Position numbers and translations under genes: made by a program | Notes under the pieces: model-generated | Seen by the model: only the letters and a program-made list of their open reading frames with translations | What the model was told of the DNA's origin: nothing | Databases searched by the model: none | Shown here: piece after piece, positions 60,719 to 64,000 of the stretch | How positions within the stretch are numbered: the stretch's first letter is position 1 | Layout: each line of letters starts with the position of its first letter | NCBI RefSeq assembly: GCF_042647465.1 | Contig: NZ_JBHRVN010000004.1 | Reading direction: 5' to 3' (one strand) | DNA: 64,000 bases | From: Wagnerdoeblera intermedia | GTDB lineage: Bacteria > Pseudomonadota > Alphaproteobacteria > Rhodobacterales > Rhodobacteraceae

Positions 60719-60740
60719 GAGTATTTAAGAAAAGCCAAAG
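60719..60740 (+). repeat. Partial repeat element, copy E
   Basis: GAGTATTTAAG-AAAAGCCAAAG, the AT-rich end of the repeat family, without the GC hairpin seen in the other copies. It lies after trpE and directly before the terminator hairpin, which may replace the missing hairpin. Confidence 0.6.
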
Positions 60741-60774
60741 AAAAGGGGCCGGGCGGGAGCCGGGCCCCTTTTTT
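60741..60774. terminator. Rho-independent terminator between trpE and the dehydrogenase gene
   Basis: AAAAGGGGCC / GGCCCCTTTTTT with a 12-base loop, between the convergent genes. The T-run on the plus strand serves trpE; the A-run on the other flank makes it usable for the dehydrogenase gene as well, overlapping its final codon. Confidence 0.8.
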
Positions 60775-61730
60775 CAGACCGGGGTTGAGAGGGGGCGGCC
60801 CGCCGAGAAATCGGCGATGTTTTGCAGCGCGAGGCGGCCCATTTCCTCCCGCACCTCCAGCACCGAGGTGCCGAGGTGGGGCAGCAGGACGACAGTGTCG
60901 AGGCTGCGCAGGGCGGCAGGGATCTGCGGTTCAAACTCATAGACGTCGAGACCGGCGCCCGCGATGGTTCTGCGGGTCAGGGCGTCAATGAGGGCGGTTT
61001 CATCGATGATATCGCCCCGTGCGATATTGATGAGGATGCCGTGGCGCGGCATGGCGGCGAGGGCGTCGGCGCCGATCAGGTGGTGGGTGGCCGGGGTGGC
61101 CGGGACTGCGATCACGGTGAAGTCGGAGGTCATCGCCTCTGTGAGCGTGGCGAGCTGGGTGGCGGGCAGGCCCGGATCTGCGACCGGGGAGCGGTTGAAG
61201 AAGCGCACCTGCATGCCGAAGCCGTAATGCGCGCGTTTTGCGATGGCTTTGCCGATGCGGCCCATGCCGATGATGCTGATGGTTTTGCCGCTGACCTGCC
61301 GGCCGAGCATCTGTGTGGGCTGCCATCCGGTCCAGCTGCCGGAGCGGGCGAGGCGTTCGCCCTCAGCTGCGCGGCGGGCGGTCATCAGGAGCAGGGTCAT
61401 GGCGATATCTGCCGTGGCCTCAGTCACTGCGCCGGGGGTATTGGTGACGGCGATGCCTGCGGCTTTGGCGGTATCGGCGGCGATATGGTTATAGCCGACG
61501 CCGAAATTGGCAATCAGCCGGCAGCGCGGGGCGGGGCCTGCGGCGGCGATGGCGGAGGAGGTGAAGCGGTCGCCGAGGGTGCAGAGAATGACGTCGAAGC
61601 TCTGCAGAGCTTTTGTGACCTCAGCCTCGGTCAGAGGGGTGGTTTCATGCCGGAGAGTGATGTCGCCGAGGCTGCGGGCCTCTGCTTCGATGCTCTCGGG
61701 CATCTGGCGGGTGATGAGGATGTTCAGCAT
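60774..61730 (-). CDS. D-2-hydroxyacid dehydrogenase (glyoxylate/hydroxypyruvate reductase-like)
   Basis: NAD(P)-dependent dehydrogenase of 318 residues. The dinucleotide-binding motif is GMGRIGKAIAKRA. Catalytic Arg (INIARGDIIDE), Glu (FEPQIP) and His (LLPHLGTS) are all present. The substrate in this family is a 2-oxo/2-hydroxy acid such as glyoxylate or hydroxypyruvate; the glycerate kinase at 35832 could use its product, though it is 25 kb away. The start overlaps the csaA stop (TGATG). Last gene of the proC-csaA-dehydrogenase unit. Confidence 0.9.
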   Translation of the reverse strand: MLNILITRQMPESIEAEARSLGDITLRHETTPLTEAEVTKALQSFDVILCTLGDRFTSSAIAAAGPAPRCRLIANFGVGYNHIAADTAKAAGIAVTNTPGAVTEATADIAMTLLLMTARRAAEGERLARSGSWTGWQPTQMLGRQVSGKTISIIGMGRIGKAIAKRAHYGFGMQVRFFNRSPVADPGLPATQLATLTEAMTSDFTVIAVPATPATHHLIGADALAAMPRHGILINIARGDIIDETALIDALTRRTIAGAGLDVYEFEPQIPAALRSLDTVVLLPHLGTSVLEVREEMGRLALQNIADFSAGRPLSTPV

Positions 61731-62065
61731 CAGAAGAGTTTTACTCCCTCGGGGACCGGTTGATCGGGGCCGAGCAGGACCACATTGCCGTCAGCATCGG
61801 GCAGGCCGAGGACCAGGACCTCGGAGAGGAATTTGCCGATCCGGCGCGGTGGAAAGTTGACGACGGCGATCACCTGGCGGCCGATCAGGCTTTCGGGGCT
61901 GTAATGCACCGTCAGCTGTGCGGAGGAGCGTTTGATGCCGATCTCGGGGCCGAAATCGATCTGAAGTTTGATCGCGGGTTTGCGGGCCTCAGGATAGGGC
62001 TCGGCCGCGATGATGCGGCCGGAGCGGGTGTCGACCTTCTCAAACTCCTCCCATGAGATGGTCAT
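61730..62065 (-). CDS. csaA: CsaA-type tRNA-binding-domain chaperone
   Basis: A 111-residue OB-fold protein of the CsaA family. The sequence opens EEFEKVDTRSGRIIAAEPYPEARKPA and ends GLPDADGNVVLLGPDQPVPEGVKLF, both highly characteristic of CsaA. Family members form dimers, bind unfolded or exported proteins and resemble the EMAP/TyrRS tRNA-binding domain. Overlaps proC by 4 bp upstream and the dehydrogenase by 1 bp downstream. The link to proline synthesis is positional only. Confidence 0.92.
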   Translation of the reverse strand: MTISWEEFEKVDTRSGRIIAAEPYPEARKPAIKLQIDFGPEIGIKRSSAQLTVHYSPESLIGRQVIAVVNFPPRRIGKFLSEVLVLGLPDADGNVVLLGPDQPVPEGVKLF

Positions 62066-62874
62066 TTGCCAAGCGCCCTTCCGCGGTCGGCGGCGGCTTT
62101 GACGGCGCGTCTGAGAAGCGGCGGAAAGCCCGTTTCCGGCTCCATCAGCACCTCAAGCGCGGCGGCGGTGGTGCCGCCGGGGGAGGTGACATTGATGCGG
62201 AGCTGCGAGGCGCTTTCCGGGGCCTGGCGGGCCAGTTCGCCGGCGCCGATGATGGTGGCGCGGGCCAGTTGCATCGCCATCTCAGCGGGCAGGCCCTCAG
62301 CTTCGCCTGCGGCGGCGAGTGCCTCGATGAGGTGGAAAACATAGGCCGGGCCGGAGCCGGAGACGGCGGTCACGGCATCGATCTGGGCTTCGGTCTCAAG
62401 GCGGACCACCTGGCCCACGGCGCTGAGAAGGGCTTCCGCGGTGTTGACATGGGCGGCGGTGGCATGGGCATTGCCGATGATGGCGGTGATGCCACGGCCC
62501 ACGGCGGCGGGGGTATTGGGCATCGAGCGCACGATGGGGGTGGCAGCGCCCAGCACAGCCTCATAGGCGGCGATGGTGGTGCCTGCGGCCACGGAGACAA
62601 AGAGCGTGCGTCCGCCGCCGTAGCTTTGAAGTTGCGGAAGTGCCGCGCCCATCATCTGCGGCTTGACGGCCACCAGGACCACGGCGGGATTGGCAGGCAG
62701 CGGCGCGTTGATCTGCACGCCCTGTGCCTTCAGCCAGTCGGAGGGATTGGGGTCCACGGCGTAAACCGCAGCAGGGCTGAGCCCCCCGGACAGCCAGCCC
62801 TGCAGCAGGGCTGAGCCCATTTTGCCCGCGCCAAGCAGCACAAGGCCGCGTTGCGAAATCTCTGAGAAATCCAT
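62062..62874 (-). CDS. proC: Pyrroline-5-carboxylate reductase
   Basis: Last step of proline synthesis: reduces pyrroline-5-carboxylate to L-proline with NADPH. The protein has 270 residues. The dinucleotide motif LLGAGKMGSALLQGW is near the N-terminus, and the C-terminal dimerisation/active-site region reads VTAVSGSGPAYVFHLIEAL and TSPGGTTAAAL. The start is set at ATG 62874 because AGAGGGG lies 8 bp upstream; an alternative ATG is 21 bp earlier. It is coupled to csaA by a 4-bp overlap. The YbjN gene lies 60 bp upstream on the same strand. Confidence 0.95.
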   Translation of the reverse strand: MDFSEISQRGLVLLGAGKMGSALLQGWLSGGLSPAAVYAVDPNPSDWLKAQGVQINAPLPANPAVVLVAVKPQMMGAALPQLQSYGGGRTLFVSVAAGTTIAAYEAVLGAATPIVRSMPNTPAAVGRGITAIIGNAHATAAHVNTAEALLSAVGQVVRLETEAQIDAVTAVSGSGPAYVFHLIEALAAAGEAEGLPAEMAMQLARATIIGAGELARQAPESASQLRINVTSPGGTTAAALEVLMEPETGFPPLLRRAVKAAADRGRALGK

Positions 62875-62934
62875 CTCTTGCCCCTCTGGTCGCATGGGCT
62901 CAGCCTAAGCGCGCGACCGGGGAGGGGCAAGGGC

Positions 62935-63438
62935 TCAGGCGCGGCCCCAGGCGTCGGCCATGGCGATCTTGAGCGCGTCATCCGGCGACTGGCCGCCCCA
63001 GGAGACGAGCTGGAAGGCCGGGTAGAACCGCTCTGCTGCGCCCACCGCCGAGCGGATCATGCGGTCCAGCTGATCCATGCTGGCGCCGTGGCCGGGGCTG
63101 AGGATCAGGCCATAGCGCCAGACCATCATCTTCTGATCCGGCCACCAGTTGAACGAGCCCGTCCAGCAGTCATCGTTCACACGGTTGAGCATGTTGAGGA
63201 GTTCCGCCTCGCGGCCCTCGGGGGGCTCCATCTCAAAGGTGCACAGAAGCCGCAGGGTTTCATCGCGCTCTGACCAGGCAAGGGTCAGGGCGTAGCTGCG
63301 CCACTGGCCATCCACCGTCATGGCGATCTGATCATCCGTCACCCGGTCGAAATCCCAGGCGTGATGCGCGGCCAGCGACTCGACCATATCGATCGGGTGC
63401 AGGTCATCGTGGAATTCGAAGTCTTCGGCAATCGCCAC
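62935..63438 (-). CDS. YbjN-domain protein (type III secretion chaperone-like fold)
   Basis: A 167-residue YbjN-family protein. It has the pattern DLHPIDMVESLAAHHAWDFDRVTDDQIAMTV followed by alternating strands and helices and the C-terminal FQLVSWGGQSPDDALKIAM. The fold resembles type III secretion chaperones; E. coli YbjN affects motility and stress, but here the function is not known. The start is a GTG (63438) with GGAAGG upstream. It probably is the first gene of a unit with proC, csaA and the dehydrogenase. Confidence 0.88.
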   Translation of the reverse strand: MAIAEDFEFHDDLHPIDMVESLAAHHAWDFDRVTDDQIAMTVDGQWRSYALTLAWSERDETLRLLCTFEMEPPEGREAELLNMLNRVNDDCWTGSFNWWPDQKMMVWRYGLILSPGHGASMDQLDRMIRSAVGAAERFYPAFQLVSWGGQSPDDALKIAMADAWGRA

Positions 63439-63774
63439 GGGAGGTCCTTCCCCTGAAAAGAATCGCGCCGACCACCCATACTACCAGGCACTTGGACGCC
63501 GCGCTCCGCAATATCATGTGGGATATTACTAGATATGGTGGCAGCCTGGGGGAACCCTGTAAAGTAAAACATCGGGGGACAGTTTCCAGAATTCTGTGGA
63601 CAAGACTTCGGATAACCCCGGGACTGAAAAAAAGCGGTCCCGAACCCCGAAAATCGCCCATTTTGGGGCGAATCCGAGGCCGGAGCCGCTTGTACCGCGT
63701 GTGGCGCGGGGCGCAGAGTCGAAGGTGAGAACTGTCCCCAGGAAAGTGATCCCCTGGGGAAAACGGGGATAACT
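63439..63774. other. 336-bp non-coding stretch with DnaA-box-like words
   Basis: No gene or RNA is recognised here. On the plus strand, four 9-mers resemble the DnaA box complement TGTGGATAA: TGTGGACAA at 63595 (8/9), TTCGGATAA at 63607 (7/9), TGGGGAAAA at 63755 (7/9) and CGGGGATAA at 63764 (7/9); the last two are directly adjacent. Also seen are an AT-rich patch at 63510-63535, hairpins at 63620-63641 and 63735-63760, and an inverted repeat GGGGACAGTT (63575) / AACTGTCCCC (63730). Replication origin, promoter region or plain spacer are all possible. Confidence 0.35.
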
Positions 63775-64000
63775 TTACGGCGCGGGCAGCAGCCAGATCT
63801 CAACGCGCCGGTTCAGCCTCTGACCGTCCGGGCTGTCGTCGCAGGCGATGGGCAGGGCCTCGCCAAAGCCCGCCTCTGCCGTAGAGGGGCGGGGGCGGCC
63901 CGCCGGCAGGCCCGCCTCAAAGAGGCGGCGCTGTGCGGCGGCCATGGCGGCCGAGGCCCTGCGGTTGGCCGGGCCTTTGCCGGCGGAGGGGGTGAAGCCG
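63775..64000 (-). CDS. OmpA-family protein, 3' end (truncated by window edge)
   Basis: Only the last 74 complete codons are in the window; the gene continues beyond 64000. The visible C-terminus includes GPANRRASAAMAAAQRRL and ends with GFGEALPIACDDSPDGQRLNRRVEIWLLP before the TAA at 63775-63777. This is the distal part of the OmpA C-terminal peptidoglycan-binding domain, including the NRRVEI motif. It is a different gene from the large OmpA protein at 3968. Whole-protein features cannot be judged. Confidence 0.85.
   Translation of the reverse strand, partial: GFTPSAGKGPANRRASAAMAAAQRRLFEAGLPAGRPRPSTAEAGFGEALPIACDDSPDGQRLNRRVEIWLLPAP

Noticed and set aside
1..64000. tRNA, rRNA, phage, integron, toxin-antitoxin or CRISPR loci
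   Set aside because: I looked in all intergenic spaces for cloverleaf-like sequence, transposase/integrase motifs and regular spaced repeats and found none.

Overview
The window is GC-rich chromosomal DNA of an alphaproteobacterium, most likely a member of the Rhodobacteraceae (Rhodobacter/Paracoccus-like). Supporting signs are a class I lysyl-tRNA synthetase, the plant/alphaproteobacterial type of glutamate-cysteine ligase, polyhydroxybutyrate genes, paired Lrp/AsnC regulators, a Hint-like protein, the ubiA / rsmE-(membrane protein)-gshA and gltD-x-gltB layouts, and a family of intergenic repeats built around GGAGTATTTGG. This is inferred from protein families and gene order, not from a database search. 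Almost all of the window is core housekeeping sequence. I see no phage, integrase, transposase, CRISPR array, rRNA or tRNA.

Layout. 0-4 kb: an MHS-type transporter, ilvC and two divergent Lrp/AsnC regulators. 3.6-10 kb: a small coiled-coil membrane protein and a large OmpA-type envelope protein, ubiA (ubiquinone), then rsmE, a membrane protein and gshA (glutathione). 10-12.7 kb: an ABC importer (NMT1/SsuA-type binding protein, ATPase, permease). 12.8-14.8 kb: phaB and phaA (polyhydroxybutyrate). 15-17.5 kb: an EAL protein, tag, a CoxG-like SRPBCC protein and a GNAT acetyltransferase. 17.5-21.2 kb: dapE and dapD (lysine/diaminopimelate), separated by a small conserved protein and an opposite-strand Hint-like gene. 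21.4-29.9 kb: a LOG-family protein, two TerB-like proteins, class I lysS, an M3 oligopeptidase, a frameshifted luciferase-like oxidoreductase, a RutR-like regulator, rlmJ and a DUF1330 protein.

30-34.8 kb is a tight operon for polar amino-acid (or related amine) import with a glutamine-synthetase-family ligase. 34.8-38.7 kb: a CorA-type transporter, glycerate 2-kinase, an unrecognised protein and uppP. 38.9-45.8 kb: gltD, an exported protein and gltB (glutamate synthase). 45.8-51 kb: an entericidin-like lipoprotein, recO, a MORN-repeat protein, nadE and an SH3 protein. 51-55.8 kb: parC, gloA, tuf and a lipoprotein. 56-60.7 kb: a PLP aminotransferase, a PpiD-like chaperone and trpE. 60.8-64 kb: a 2-hydroxyacid dehydrogenase, csaA, proC, a YbjN protein, a 336-bp non-coding stretch with DnaA-box-like words, and the end of an OmpA-family gene cut by the window edge.

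Nitrogen and amino-acid metabolism (ilvC, Lrp pair, dapD/E, ABC plus GS-like operon, gltBD, trpE, proC) is the commonest theme, but the genes sit in many small transcription units. The points most worth a second look are the repeat family, the one-base frameshift in the luciferase-like gene, the degenerate Hint-like protein, repeat-containing promoter regions before gltD and the MHS transporter gene, and the non-coding stretch near the right edge.
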